Shown here: in pieces, positions 9,286 through 17,045 of the stretch
Layout: each line of letters opens with the position of its first letter
Position numbering within the stretch: the first letter of the stretch is position 1
Assembly: GCA_964394445.1 (NCBI GenBank)
Contig: CAYMXO010000011.1
Location: forward strand, 1 to 44,493
Source: Thiopseudomonas sp964394445
GTDB taxonomy: Bacteria > Pseudomonadota > Gammaproteobacteria > Pseudomonadales > Pseudomonadaceae
Length of the DNA: 44,493 bases
Direction of reading: 5' to 3'
The notes under the pieces: generated by a model
Told to the model about the DNA's origin: nothing
What the model saw: the letters and a program-made list of their open reading frames with translations, nothing else
Databases searched by the model: none
Program-made: the position numbers and the translations under genes

Positions 9286-9777
9286 ATGGAACTTGATTCT
9301 GCAAAACTGTCGATGACGGTCTTGATGACGCCGGACCAGGCAAACTTTTCCGGCAACGTCCATGGCGGCACCATCCTCAAATACCTTGACCAGGTTGCCT
9401 ATGCCTGTGCCAGCCGTTATGCCGGCAGCTATGTGGTGACCCTGTCAGTGGATCAGGTGACTTTTCGCCAGCCGGTATATGTGGGCGAACTGGTCACCTT
9501 CCTGGCCTCGGTCAACTATACGGGCCGCACATCAATGGAAGTCGGCATCAAGGTGATTACGGAAAACATCCGGGAAAAATCCGTGCGCCACACCAACAGC
9601 TGCTTCTTCACCATGGTGGCGGTAGATGATGACGGGCGGCCGGTTCAGGTACCGGTTCTGGAGCCGCGCACAGCAGACCAGAAACGCCGCCACCAGAATG
9701 CCCAGGAAAGACGCAAAATCCGGCTGGACCTGGCCCTGCGCTATCAGACGATCCAGCAGAGAAGCACCGACAGCTAA
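9286..9777 (+). CDS. Acyl-CoA thioesterase, YciA-like hotdog fold
   Basis: It hydrolyses acyl-CoA to free acid and CoA in the cytoplasm. The 163-residue protein has the hallmark NFSGNVHGGTILKYLDQVA (about residues 19-37), containing the HGG motif and catalytic aspartate of hotdog thioesterases. A second conserved stretch is VYVGELVTFLASVNYTGRTSMEVG. The basic, glutamine-rich C-terminal tail looks disordered. Substrate chain length cannot be read from the sequence. It has its own likely promoter and ends shortly before a perfect stem-loop. Confidence 0.85.
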   Translation: MELDSAKLSMTVLMTPDQANFSGNVHGGTILKYLDQVAYACASRYAGSYVVTLSVDQVTFRQPVYVGELVTFLASVNYTGRTSMEVGIKVITENIREKSVRHTNSCFFTMVAVDDDGRPVQVPVLEPRTADQKRRHQNAQERRKIRLDLALRYQTIQQRSTDS

Positions 9778-9786
9778 GCGGTTACA

Positions 9787-9813
9787 GCGTTTCCACAAGC
9801 TTTGTGGAAACGC
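9787..9813. other. Perfect 12-bp stem-loop between convergent thioesterase and sutA genes
   Basis: GCGTTTCCACAA and its reverse complement are separated by a three-base loop. It lies between two convergent genes and may end transcripts from both sides, but neither strand has a T run after the stem, so it could instead protect 3' ends. Confidence 0.6.
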
Positions 9814-9824
9814 CAGCCAGCCAC

Positions 9825-10133
9825 CTAGTCGTCACTGGCTTCCAGCGACTGGATCTTGCCACCACGGGCAAGAAAGGCCGCCATCGCCTCGGCCAGGGCA
9901 TCGCGCTCCTTGCGTTTGGCTTCAACCGACGGTAACTCTTCCTCAACAACTGCTGCCTTGGTTTTGCGACGTACCGGCACCTCGCCCTCATCCTCGGTGG
10001 CATCCGGCGCATCCACGTCCAATGCGGCATCGCCGGCTGCCGAGAACTCGTCTTCGGCATCTACCTCGTCCAGATCCACATCCGTGGACTCTTCACCATC
10101 CAGCTCTTCGTCTTCGATATCGTCTTCAAACAT
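9825..10133 (-). CDS. sutA: Transcriptional regulator SutA (RNA polymerase-binding, slow-growth factor)
   Basis: SutA of Pseudomonas aeruginosa binds RNA polymerase and supports expression of housekeeping genes during slow growth. This 102-residue protein has the same plan: a very acidic N-terminal half (for example FEDDIEDEELDGEE), a conserved centre KAAVVEEELPSVEAK with RKERDALAEAM, and a short tail FLARGGKIQSLE. The start is chosen at the ATG 10131-10133, which has GGGGA 7 bases upstream; an upstream in-frame ATG at 10149-10151 lacks a clear ribosome site. The neighbourhood (glnK, ubiK, comM) is that of pseudomonad sutA. Confidence 0.85.
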   Translation of the reverse strand: MFEDDIEDEELDGEESTDVDLDEVDAEDEFSAAGDAALDVDAPDATEDEGEVPVRRKTKAAVVEEELPSVEAKRKERDALAEAMAAFLARGGKIQSLEASDD

Positions 10134-10371
10134 GCATTTCCCCGATTGCATAAAGGCGCCGGCGGTACTGTCAAATTGCCGCCCGGCTTGCACTTCAGAT
10201 GGCTGCAGGCGATACGGATTCACGCCTGCAGATCAGATACAGGGCGCGCATTTTAGTGTGCCGCAACAAAAATGGCCATGACCGGACTGATACATTTTTA
10301 CTATGCCGCCGCCGGCCTGTGTTAGAGCCCGTCAATGCCTGCAGCAAAGCCTTTAAAAGACACGCAGGCAT

Positions 10372-10402
10372 AAAAAAAGCGCCTGTATCATGCAGGCGCT
10401 TT
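10372..10402 (-). terminator. Rho-independent terminator after glnK
   Basis: A ten-base-pair stem (AAAGCGCCTG / CAGGCGCTTT) and seven-base loop are followed on the minus strand by a run of T. It lies 25 bases past the glnK stop codon, so glnK is probably transcribed alone. Confidence 0.85.
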
Positions 10403-10427
10403 CTGTCTTGACTTTGCAGCAGCAGGC

Positions 10428-10766
10428 TCAGATGGCATCACTGCCGGTCTCGCCGGTACGAATCCGTACGATCTGCTCCAGAGCGGTGACAAAAATCTTG
10501 CCGTCACCGATCTTGCCGGTGTTGGCTGCCTTGCTGATGGTCTCAATGACACGGTCCAGCAGGCCATGGGCAATAGCTACCTCAATTTTTACCTTGGGCA
10601 GAAAATCGACCACGTATTCGGCACCGCGGTACAACTCGGTATGCCCTTTCTGCCGGCCAAAGCCCTTTACTTCGGTCACGGTAATACCCTGCACGCCTAT
10701 TTCAGACAAGGCCTCACGTACATCGTCCAGCTTGAAGGGTTTGATAATCGCAGTGACAAGTTTCAT
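10428..10766 (-). CDS. glnK: PII nitrogen signalling protein GlnK
   Basis: This small trimeric cytosolic sensor of 2-oxoglutarate, ATP/ADP and glutamine status usually controls the ammonium channel AmtB and the nitrogen regulators. The 112-residue length is standard. The T-loop with the uridylylated tyrosine is intact (ELYRGAEYVVDF, Y51), and the C-terminal TGKIGDGKIFV signature is present. GGGAGCC precedes the ATG. A sigma54-like promoter sits just upstream and a terminator just downstream. The usual partner gene amtB is not downstream of it here; sutA follows instead. GlnK versus GlnB is decided from neighbourhood. Confidence 0.92.
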   Translation of the reverse strand: MKLVTAIIKPFKLDDVREALSEIGVQGITVTEVKGFGRQKGHTELYRGAEYVVDFLPKVKIEVAIAHGLLDRVIETISKAANTGKIGDGKIFVTALEQIVRIRTGETGSDAI

Positions 10767-10792
10767 TCCAGGCTCCCGCAGATGAAAAATAA

Positions 10793-10807
10793 ATCAAAAT
10801 TTGGCCA
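10793..10807 (-). promoter_or_regulatory. Candidate sigma54 (RpoN) promoter of glnK
   Basis: On the minus strand the sequence TGGCCAAATTTTGAT matches TGGCAC-N4-TTGCW at the TGG and TTG cores with correct spacing, but lacks the GC of the -12 element. It would start transcription roughly 15-20 bases before the glnK ATG. glnK genes are commonly RpoN/NtrC-dependent. Confidence 0.4.
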
Positions 10808-11043
10808 ACCGCACCGGTCTCTTCCGTCCTCCGGACCCGCGCGCGTCAGCATCATGACAGAAAACTCTTGTGCAAACCGGATGTAATACCCAAATCCGCA
10901 GCACCGGTGTTGATGCAGCACAGCACGCCTATTTAAGCAAAGTTTGCCGCACCATGGATAGTCCTGCATTGAAATACCCGGGCATGCCCTGGCAAACAGG
11001 TCGTGCCATGGTAAACTTCGTCCATCATTTACCGGAGTTCATC

Positions 11044-11316
11044 ATGCTTGCCGCCAAATCTCTGCTCGAAACCCTGACTTCCCGGGCCACCCAGCTTCTG
11101 GACAATGAAGGCGGCCTGCCGCACCACGAACTGGAAAAGCAGCTCAAACAAATGCTGCAAAACGCTCTGGGCAAGCTGGACCTGGTCAGCAGGGACGAGT
11201 TTGACGGACAAATGCTGGTGCTGCAGCGCACCCGCCAGCGTCTGGAGGCGCTGGAAAGCCGCGTGCAGGAGCTGGAGCAGCAGCTGGCGGCCGGTAAGCA
11301 AACGCAACAGGAATAG
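11044..11316 (+). CDS. ubiK: Ubiquinone biosynthesis accessory factor UbiK (YqiC/BMFP)
   Basis: UbiK is a small accessory protein that helps the cytosolic ubiquinone-synthesis complex with UbiJ. The 90-residue protein begins MLAAKSLLETLTSRATQLL and ends in a strong coiled coil (LEALESRVQELEQQL, about 64-79), the usual two-part design. The start is the ATG at 11044 with GGAG upstream (11034). A longer open frame to 10870 is not supported by similarity or a ribosome site. It is divergent from glnK and upstream of comM, as in other pseudomonads. Confidence 0.85.
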   Translation: MLAAKSLLETLTSRATQLLDNEGGLPHHELEKQLKQMLQNALGKLDLVSRDEFDGQMLVLQRTRQRLEALESRVQELEQQLAAGKQTQQE

Positions 11317-11387
11317 GGAAGTTTTCTGCCGGCCACAAACTCCGGCAGGCGGCCTGCACAGGCCAAAACAGCTTCAGGGAGGAAGCC

Positions 11388-12884
11388 ATGTCACTTGCAG
11401 TCATCAACAGCCGTGCCCAGCTGGGTCTGGACGCGCCACTGGTTCGTGTTGAAGTCCACCTGTCCAACGGATTACCGTCCCTCAGCCTGGTCGGTTTGCC
11501 GGAAACTGCCGTGCGCGAAAGCAAGGACCGCGTGCGCAGCGCAATCATCAACAGCAACCTCAACTTTCCACAAAAACGCATCACACTGAGTCTGGCGCCA
11601 GCCGATCTGCCCAAGGATGGCGGGCGCTTTGACCTGGCCATTGCCGTGGCCTTGCTGGCAGCCAGCGGGCAAGTGCCGGCTAGCGGCCTGCAACAGCTCG
11701 AGCTGCTGGGTGAGCTGGGGCTTTCCGGGCAGGTACGCCCGGTACGCGGCATCCTGCCTGCGGCCCTGGCCGCCCACAAGGCCGGACGCGCACTGGTGGT
11801 TCCTGCTGCCAGTGCCGAAGAAGCCGCACTGGTACCCGGCCTGACCCTGTACGCCATCGAACACCTGCAGCAGCTGGTGGATCACCTGAACGAGCGCAAT
11901 CTGCTGTCTCCCTGGCGCTCAGCGGGGCTGCAGAACAACCCGCCGGCCCAGCCCGACCTGAATCAGGTGCAGGGGCAGCTGGCAGCCAAGCGCGCGCTGG
12001 TGGTAGCCGCCGCCGGCCAGCACAACCTGTTGCTGAGCGGCCCGCCCGGCACCGGCAAGACCTTGCTGGCCAGCCGTCTGCCCGGTTTGCTGCCGCCGCT
12101 GACCCACGCCGAAGCGCTGGAAGTGGCAGCGGTGCAATCAGTCACCAGTAGCCAGACGTTGCAACATTGGCCGCTACGGCCATTTCGCCAGCCCCACCAC
12201 AGCGCATCAGGTCCGGCCCTGGTCGGCGGTGGCAGTCGACCGCAGCCCGGAGAAATCACCCTGGCCCACCACGGCGTGCTATTTCTGGACGAGCTGCCCG
12301 AGTTCGATCGCAAAGTGCTGGAAGTGCTGCGTGAGCCACTGGAATCTGGCGTGATTGTGATCTCACGCGCCGCCGGCCGGCTACAGTTCCCTGCCCGCTT
12401 TCAGCTGGTGGCAGCAATGAACCCCTGCCCTTGCGGCTATATGGGCGACCAGAGCGGGCGCTGCAACTGCTCGCCAGACATGATTTTGCGCTACCGCAGC
12501 AAGCTGTCCGGCCCGTTGCTGGACCGCATCGATCTGCATGTCAGCGTAACGCGCGAGCCCACTTCGCTGCAGCGCAGGCCGGATCAGGGCCTGAGCAGCG
12601 AGCAAGCTCGCGAGCAGGTCATGGCCGCACGGGCACATCAGCAGCAAAGGCAGGGCTGCTGCAACAGCCTGCTGGATCTGGACAGCCTGCACCAGCACTG
12701 CCGGCTAGGCGATGCCGACCGAAACTGGCTGGAGCAGGCCTGCGAACGCCTGCATCTATCATTGCGCGCCGGTCACCGAATCCTCAAGGTGGCGCGTACA
12801 CTGGCCGACCTGGAAAACAGCGTGGACATCCGTCGCCAGCATCTGGCCGAGGCGCTGCAGTACCGTACCCAGCTCAACTCGTGA
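11388..12884 (+). CDS. comM: ComM/YifB AAA+ ATPase (Mg-chelatase-like branch-migration helicase)
   Basis: ComM is a hexameric helicase that promotes branch migration during integration of donor DNA in natural transformation; it is widespread also in species not known to be competent. The 498-residue protein has an N-terminal Lon-like ChlI domain (about 20-140), Walker A GPPGTGKT (218-225), Walker B VLFLDE (297-302), the cysteine-rich NPCPCGYMGDQSGRCNC stretch, and a C-terminal Mg-chelatase domain. GGGAGGAAGCC leads into the ATG. The 3' end overlaps by 11 bases with the convergent SCP2-like gene. Confidence 0.93.
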   Translation: MSLAVINSRAQLGLDAPLVRVEVHLSNGLPSLSLVGLPETAVRESKDRVRSAIINSNLNFPQKRITLSLAPADLPKDGGRFDLAIAVALLAASGQVPASGLQQLELLGELGLSGQVRPVRGILPAALAAHKAGRALVVPAASAEEAALVPGLTLYAIEHLQQLVDHLNERNLLSPWRSAGLQNNPPAQPDLNQVQGQLAAKRALVVAAAGQHNLLLSGPPGTGKTLLASRLPGLLPPLTHAEALEVAAVQSVTSSQTLQHWPLRPFRQPHHSASGPALVGGGSRPQPGEITLAHHGVLFLDELPEFDRKVLEVLREPLESGVIVISRAAGRLQFPARFQLVAAMNPCPCGYMGDQSGRCNCSPDMILRYRSKLSGPLLDRIDLHVSVTREPTSLQRRPDQGLSSEQAREQVMAARAHQQQRQGCCNSLLDLDSLHQHCRLGDADRNWLEQACERLHLSLRAGHRILKVARTLADLENSVDIRRQHLAEALQYRTQLNS

Positions 12885-13257
12885 CTTTTTTCTTCTTCGG
12901 CACGATGTATTTGAACAGGCCCTGAAACCACATAACCAGGGCCGGATTGCCCTCGATTTTGATGTTCTTGTCCTGGATACCCTGCATGAAGGCCAGCTGT
13001 TTGTTCTTCGCCGTCATCACCTGACAGGCGTAGGCGGCATCACGAAACCCCATGGTAAATGCGGGGTTGTCGATGCTGCCGCCGGCACTGGAAATACGTT
13101 GCCCGGCAACCTTGAAACTCCGTGCCACCTTGCCATCAAACGTCTGCAAGCTAAAGCCAAGATCCTTGTCTGCCAGCTGTTTCTGCAACTCAGGATTCAC
13201 CTTGCTGGCCTTGCTCAGCATGCGTCCCAGCAGCCACAGCAAAATACGAAACTTCAT
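12874..13257 (-). CDS. SCP2-like sterol/lipid carrier domain protein
   Basis: A 127-residue single-domain protein with an N-terminal hydrophobic helix. The central region DLGFSLQTFDGKVARSF... and FTMGFRDAAYACQVM... resembles the SCP2 lipid-binding fold. The tail KNIKIEGNPALVMWFQGLF is typical of the last helix of that fold, and the end is lysine-rich (VPKKKKV). SCP2 domains bind hydrophobic ligands; UbiJ and UbiT, two ubiquinone-synthesis factors, carry one. Whether this protein serves that pathway is inference from its neighbours ubiK, ubiC and ubiA. It is convergent with comM. Confidence 0.65.
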   Translation of the reverse strand: MKFRILLWLLGRMLSKASKVNPELQKQLADKDLGFSLQTFDGKVARSFKVAGQRISSAGGSIDNPAFTMGFRDAAYACQVMTAKNKQLAFMQGIQDKNIKIEGNPALVMWFQGLFKYIVPKKKKVTS

Positions 13258-13332
13258 GTTGTTACATCCCTCCCCGTTGTTTTTACTGGATCAGGCCGCA
13301 GCCCGACACGCTTGCGGCAAAAGCACGCCCCC

Positions 13333-13614
13333 TCAGGCATCGCCTGCCACCGCCTCCTTCAGGCCCTTGCCGGCCCTGAAGAGTACCGTGTTGCTGGCAG
13401 GAATATTTATTTCTGCACCCGTTTGCGGGTTCCGGCCCGTCCGGGCCGCACGCTGGCGGCAGGAAAAACTGCCAAACCCCGGCAGACTGACCGCCTCGCC
13501 CCGCGCCAGGGCAAAATTGATTTCATCCAGGATCACGTTGACCACCTGATCCGCCTGCACCCTGCTCAGCCCGGTCGCCTTGGCCAGCGCTGCCACCAAT
13601 TCCGCTTTACGCAT
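13333..13614 (-). CDS. HU-family DNA-binding protein
   Basis: A nucleoid-associated protein that bends DNA as a dimer. The 93-residue protein begins MRKAELVAALAKATGLS and has the conserved beta-arm entry GEAVSLPGFGSF, then RTGRNPQTG and a C-terminal helix FRAGKGLKEAV. The start at 13614 has an excellent ribosome site (AAGGAG, 7 bases away). A 57-codon N-terminal extension is open but is not part of the family. The gene is divergent from ubiC. It is related to, but not identified as, the main HupA or HupB. Confidence 0.88.
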   Translation of the reverse strand: MRKAELVAALAKATGLSRVQADQVVNVILDEINFALARGEAVSLPGFGSFSCRQRAARTGRNPQTGAEINIPASNTVLFRAGKGLKEAVAGDA

Positions 13615-13796
13615 ATAAGCTCCTTTTTTATTGTTCCGCTCTTGTCCGCTGCGGTTATTCAGCAGCCGGTCGCCAGATTGCCACCCTTTTGTGCGACTGG
13701 CGAGTTCTGCGGCAAATTCTCCGGTGACAGCGGACAATCTGTCCATGACAACCCATGCACAGGCTGCCTTGGGCTGCATTTTCAAAGCATGCTAAG

Positions 13797-14390
13797 ATGG
13801 CGCCCGTTCCAGATAACAGGCCGATCATCGTGGTACCACATCAGCGCACACTGCCAGAATGGCAGACCAATCCACCTGCTTCGCCGCGACTGCGGGAGTG
13901 GCTGCTGAACGAGGGGTCGCTGACCCGGCTGCTCAAACAGCTCAGTCACGAAGACTTCCAGGTTCTGCCCGTACACCAGGGCTGGCAACAATTGCGTGAC
14001 GACGAATGCCAGGCACTGGGTGTGCCGGCCGGAACCGAAGGCTGGGTACGCGAGGTGTTCCTCTGCGGCCAGCAACAACCCTGGGTTTACGCCCGCAGTG
14101 TGGCTGGCAGGGCAGCCCTGCAAGATAATGGCTTTGACCTGGCCAGTCTGGGAACCCGCTCACTGGGTGAACTGCTGTTTTCCGACCAGGCATTCAACCG
14201 TGGCGACTTTGAAGTTTGCAGCCTGCCACCCAGTGCCTGGCCTGTCGCCCTGTTGCAAAGCAGCGACGGCAGCACGCAACCGCTCTGGGCCCGACGCTCA
14301 TGCTTTGCCCGCAACGGCTTGAAGATTCTCGTCGCCGAAGCTTTCCTGCCTGCCTTCTGGCGCAGGCTTGACTCACAACCCCTGTCCTGA
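13797..14390 (+). CDS. ubiC: Chorismate--pyruvate lyase UbiC
   Basis: It converts chorismate to 4-hydroxybenzoate and pyruvate, the entry step of ubiquinone synthesis. The 197-residue protein has the family order: an N-terminal WLLNEGSLTRLL, a central GTEGWVREVFLCG and PWVYARSV, a C-terminal RRSCFARNGLKILVAEAFLP. The ATG at 13797 is chosen because the family begins close to PEWQ; no strong ribosome site is visible, and an upstream in-frame ATG at 13755 cannot be excluded. It is followed 12 bases later by ubiA, an operon conserved in proteobacteria. Confidence 0.9.
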   Translation: MAPVPDNRPIIVVPHQRTLPEWQTNPPASPRLREWLLNEGSLTRLLKQLSHEDFQVLPVHQGWQQLRDDECQALGVPAGTEGWVREVFLCGQQQPWVYARSVAGRAALQDNGFDLASLGTRSLGELLFSDQAFNRGDFEVCSLPPSAWPVALLQSSDGSTQPLWARRSCFARNGLKILVAEAFLPAFWRRLDSQPLS

Positions 14391-14402
14391 CTGCTGGCCG
14401 AC

Positions 14403-15293
14403 ATGTACGAAAAACTGCTGCGCTCCCTCAACCACATTCATCCCCGGGCCTTTGACTTCATCCAGCTGATGCGGCTGGACCGCCCAATCGGCATCTACCT
14501 GCTGCTCTGGCCGACGCTGGTCTCCCTGTGGATTGCCGGCGAAGGCAGCCCGTCCATCAAGAACATCGTGATTTTCGTTGCCGGTACCATCCTGATGCGT
14601 TCCGCCGGCTGTTGCATCAACGACTTTGCCGACCGCAAAATTGACGGTCATGTGTGGCGCACCAAAAACCGGCCGCTGGCCAGCGGTCGCATCAAGCCCA
14701 AGGAGGCCATTGTTGCCTTTGCCCTGCTGGTATTGGCCAGCTTTGGTCTGGTACTGCTGACCAACAGCCTGACCATCTACCTGTCGTTCATGGCAGTGGC
14801 GCTGGCATTCATCTATCCCTTTACCAAGCGTTACACCTACTACCCACAGCTGGCACTGGGACTGGCTTACTCATGTGGCCTATTGCTGGCCTACACGGCC
14901 GAAACCGGCACCCTGCCGGCGCAGGTCTGGCTGCTGTACATCGCCAACCTGCTGTGGACCATCGCCTACGATACCTACTACGCCATGGCCGACCGTGAGG
15001 ACGACCTGAAGATTGGTGTCAAATCGACTGCAATCCTGTTTGGTGATGCCGACCGGGTGATCAATCTGACCCTGCAGCTTTCATCGCTATTCTGTCTGTG
15101 GCTGGCCGGCAACCACTTTGGACTGGGGCTCGGTTTTCAGCTGGGACTGGCCGGAGCGCTGGCCTGTTACCTGTGGGAGTTTCATGTGACCCGCAGCCGC
15201 GAAGCCCTGATCTGCTTCAAGGCGTTTCTGCACAACCACTGGGCCGGCCTGATCATCTTTGCCGGCGTGGTTGCGGATTACCGGCTGTTTTAG
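14403..15293 (+). CDS. ubiA: 4-hydroxybenzoate polyprenyltransferase UbiA
   Basis: An inner-membrane enzyme that attaches the polyprenyl chain to 4-hydroxybenzoate. The 296-residue protein has about eight membrane helices and both aspartate-rich motifs: NDFADRKID followed by TKNRPLASG, and YDTYYAMADREDDLKIG. It is the second gene of ubiCA. Downstream lies a partial copy of the 49-base element, a REP and the assembly gap. Confidence 0.95.
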   Translation: MYEKLLRSLNHIHPRAFDFIQLMRLDRPIGIYLLLWPTLVSLWIAGEGSPSIKNIVIFVAGTILMRSAGCCINDFADRKIDGHVWRTKNRPLASGRIKPKEAIVAFALLVLASFGLVLLTNSLTIYLSFMAVALAFIYPFTKRYTYYPQLALGLAYSCGLLLAYTAETGTLPAQVWLLYIANLLWTIAYDTYYAMADREDDLKIGVKSTAILFGDADRVINLTLQLSSLFCLWLAGNHFGLGLGFQLGLAGALACYLWEFHVTRSREALICFKAFLHNHWAGLIIFAGVVADYRLF

Positions 15294-15300
15294 CCGGCCT

Positions 15301-15324
15301 GTGGCGACCACAGATTGCCGCTAC
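15301..15324 (-). repeat. Partial copy of the 49-base two-hairpin element
   Basis: On the minus strand, 22 of 24 bases match the first half of the element found at 38528, 40035 and 41463 (GTAGCGGC...GTGGTCGCCAC). The second hairpin is missing. Confidence 0.7.
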
Positions 15325-15354
15325 AAAGCCCGCGCAAACCAAGGCCTTCTCAGC

Positions 15355-15409
15355 TTTCAGGTCATCCCTGTTCGCGGCTGAAGCCGCTCCTGCACAATCG
15401 TGTCACGCA
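15355..15409 (+). repeat. Left copy of the 55-base sequence that borders the assembly gap
   Basis: Identical base for base to 15510-15564. It contains a REP of the GCGGCTGAAGCCGC type at 15371-15394. Exactly 55 bases at the end of one contig repeated at the start of the next suggests a k-mer overlap or a repeat-induced contig break. Confidence 0.95.
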
Positions 15410-15509
15410 NNNNNNNNNNNNNNNNNNNNNNNNNNNNNNNNNNNNNNNNNNNNNNNNNNNNNNNNNNNNNNNNNNNNNNNNNNNNNNNNNNNNNNNNNNN
15501 NNNNNNNNN
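15410..15509. other. Assembly gap (100 N)
   Basis: Exactly 100 unknown bases, a placeholder length. The true distance is unknown; see the flanking identical 55-mers. Confidence 1.
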
Positions 15510-15564
15510 TTTCAGGTCATCCCTGTTCGCGGCTGAAGCCGCTCCTGCACAATCGTGTCACGCA
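15510..15564 (+). repeat. Right copy of the 55-base sequence that borders the assembly gap
   Basis: Same sequence as 15355-15409. The rest of the 15294-15605 gene-free stretch holds only the partial 49-base element, this repeat and the run of N. Confidence 0.95.
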
Positions 15565-15605
15565 GGGCATTGCACAATAAAAAGAAGAAAAGGGATGATA
15601 GCGAC

Positions 15606-16490
15606 TCAGGCGCCCGGAGTGAAGTGTCGTTGCGTGGTACCGCGGGCAACCAGCCGCGAGATGTAATCGAGTTTCTGCGGGTCGTTGTCGACGAAGCGGC
15701 AATGGACCTGCAGGCTCTGAATCTCGCCACCGCTTTCTACCGCACTCAAGGCATGGACATAGGCATTCAGCCGGGCAATGTCACCGGCTCCGGCGCCCTG
15801 CTCCAGATCAACCACCACACTGGAAAGAATTTGCGGCAAAATCTCACCGCGTTTTACCAGCACAACCATGTCTTTCAGGCTGATCGCCTTGATAACGCAG
15901 ACCAGTGCGGCTTCCGGCAGACGCAGGACTGCCTGGCCATCCGCTCGTGCCGCTGCCGGAGCAGCCTTGGCGGCCAGCCCGGGCGCGGGCTTTGCAGCCG
16001 CAGCAGGAGCCGCCGGTGCTGCCTTGCCTGTAGTGAGCACAGCCAGCGAGTCGCCACCACTGCCTGTGCTCAGGATCGGGCCGGCCGGTTTCTGCAAGGC
16101 GGCAAGGCGGCCACTGTTGCCCAGGGCTTTTTTAACCTTGGCCACCAGCTGCTCACTGGTAAAAGGTTTGCCCATGTAGTCGGAAACACCAGCCTGTATG
16201 GCCTGGATGACATTTTCCTTGTCACCCCGGCTGGTCACCATAATGAACGGAGTCTTTGCATGCTGCTCCTGGCCACGCAGCCAGACCAGCAACTCCAGCC
16301 CGGACATTTCCGGCATTTCCCAGTCGCACAGGATCAGGTCAAAAGTTCGCCCGGATAGAAGCTGCTGCGCCTTGCGGCCATTGGCAGCTTCTTCGATGGC
16401 TATGCCCGGCAGTGCGCTGCGCAGGCAGTTCTTCACCAGATCACGGATAAAGGATGCATCATCAACCACCAGCACATTGATATTGCTCAT
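15606..16490 (-). CDS. CheY-like response regulator with C-terminal PilZ-like domain
   Basis: A 294-residue cytosolic regulator. The receiver domain (about 1-125) has VVDDASF at the acidic pocket, the phosphorylatable aspartate in DLILCDWEMPEMSG, and the conserved lysine in GKPFTSE. An alanine/proline-rich linker (about 150-185) joins it to a C-terminal domain with LVKRGEILPQ... and LQVHCRFVDNDPQKLDYISRL, which looks like a divergent PilZ fold. There is no DNA-binding domain and no adjacent kinase gene. A strong ribosome site (GGAGGG) precedes the ATG. It resembles a pseudomonad gene that, from memory, lies near phoB-phoR and ubiA. Output is unknown. Confidence 0.75.
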   Translation of the reverse strand: MSNINVLVVDDASFIRDLVKNCLRSALPGIAIEEAANGRKAQQLLSGRTFDLILCDWEMPEMSGLELLVWLRGQEQHAKTPFIMVTSRGDKENVIQAIQAGVSDYMGKPFTSEQLVAKVKKALGNSGRLAALQKPAGPILSTGSGGDSLAVLTTGKAAPAAPAAAAKPAPGLAAKAAPAAARADGQAVLRLPEAALVCVIKAISLKDMVVLVKRGEILPQILSSVVVDLEQGAGAGDIARLNAYVHALSAVESGGEIQSLQVHCRFVDNDPQKLDYISRLVARGTTQRHFTPGA

Positions 16491-16519
16491 CCCCTACCCT
16501 CCGTAGCAATCATTAGCGA

Positions 16520-17008
16520 TCAGGCTTGTTCGCCGTTTTCCGCTGCAGCCTGACGGCGCTGCAACTCTTGCCCGTAGATGGCATCAAAGTTGACCGGTGC
16601 CAGCATCAGCGCCGGGAACGAACCCTTGACGACCATGTTGTCCAGGGTTTCACGGGCATAAGGGAACAACAGGCTTGGCGCAAAAGAGCCCAGCGCGTGT
16701 CCGTGCGATGCCTCGTCCAGCCCCTGAATCAGGAAAATTCCGGCCTGTTCGACCTCGGCAATGAAGGCAACCTCGTCCTCGATGCGGGCAGTCACTGTGA
16801 TGCCCAGGCCAACCTCATAAAAATCATCCTCAAGATGAGTGTGGCCGGTGCTTAGTTGCATCTCGATTTTCGGCGTCCACTCCTTGCGGAAAACTTCCGG
16901 GCTGCGCGGCACTTCAAAAGACAGGTCCTTGATGTAAATGCGCTGCAGGGAAAACTGCGAGCCCTGCTCCTGGGCAGCCGCGTTGTTGTTCTGGCTCTCT
17001 TCGCTCAT
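16520..17008 (-). CDS. secB: Protein-export chaperone SecB
   Basis: This tetrameric cytosolic chaperone keeps preproteins unfolded and hands them to SecA. The 162-residue protein has the SecB core IYIKDLSFEVPRSPE and EVEQAGIF, then SFAPSLLFPYARETLDNMVVKG and APVNFDAIY. It lies downstream of grxC and the rhodanese gene in the same direction (rhodanese-grxC-secB), a conserved gammaproteobacterial cluster. Confidence 0.96.
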   Translation of the reverse strand: MSEESQNNNAAAQEQGSQFSLQRIYIKDLSFEVPRSPEVFRKEWTPKIEMQLSTGHTHLEDDFYEVGLGITVTARIEDEVAFIAEVEQAGIFLIQGLDEASHGHALGSFAPSLLFPYARETLDNMVVKGSFPALMLAPVNFDAIYGQELQRRQAAAENGEQA

Positions 17009-17045
17009 GTCGAGTCCTTAATATGTTTGTTGGTTGACGCCGGCC

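Noticed and set aside
9787..9813. Classical terminator between the thioesterase and sutA genes
   Set aside because: The stem is perfect but no T run follows on either strand, so it is listed only as a stem-loop.
12712..13908. Long plus-strand open frame of 398 codons
   Set aside because: It overlaps comM, the SCP2-like gene and the HU gene in other frames, has no ribosome site and no recognisable domains.
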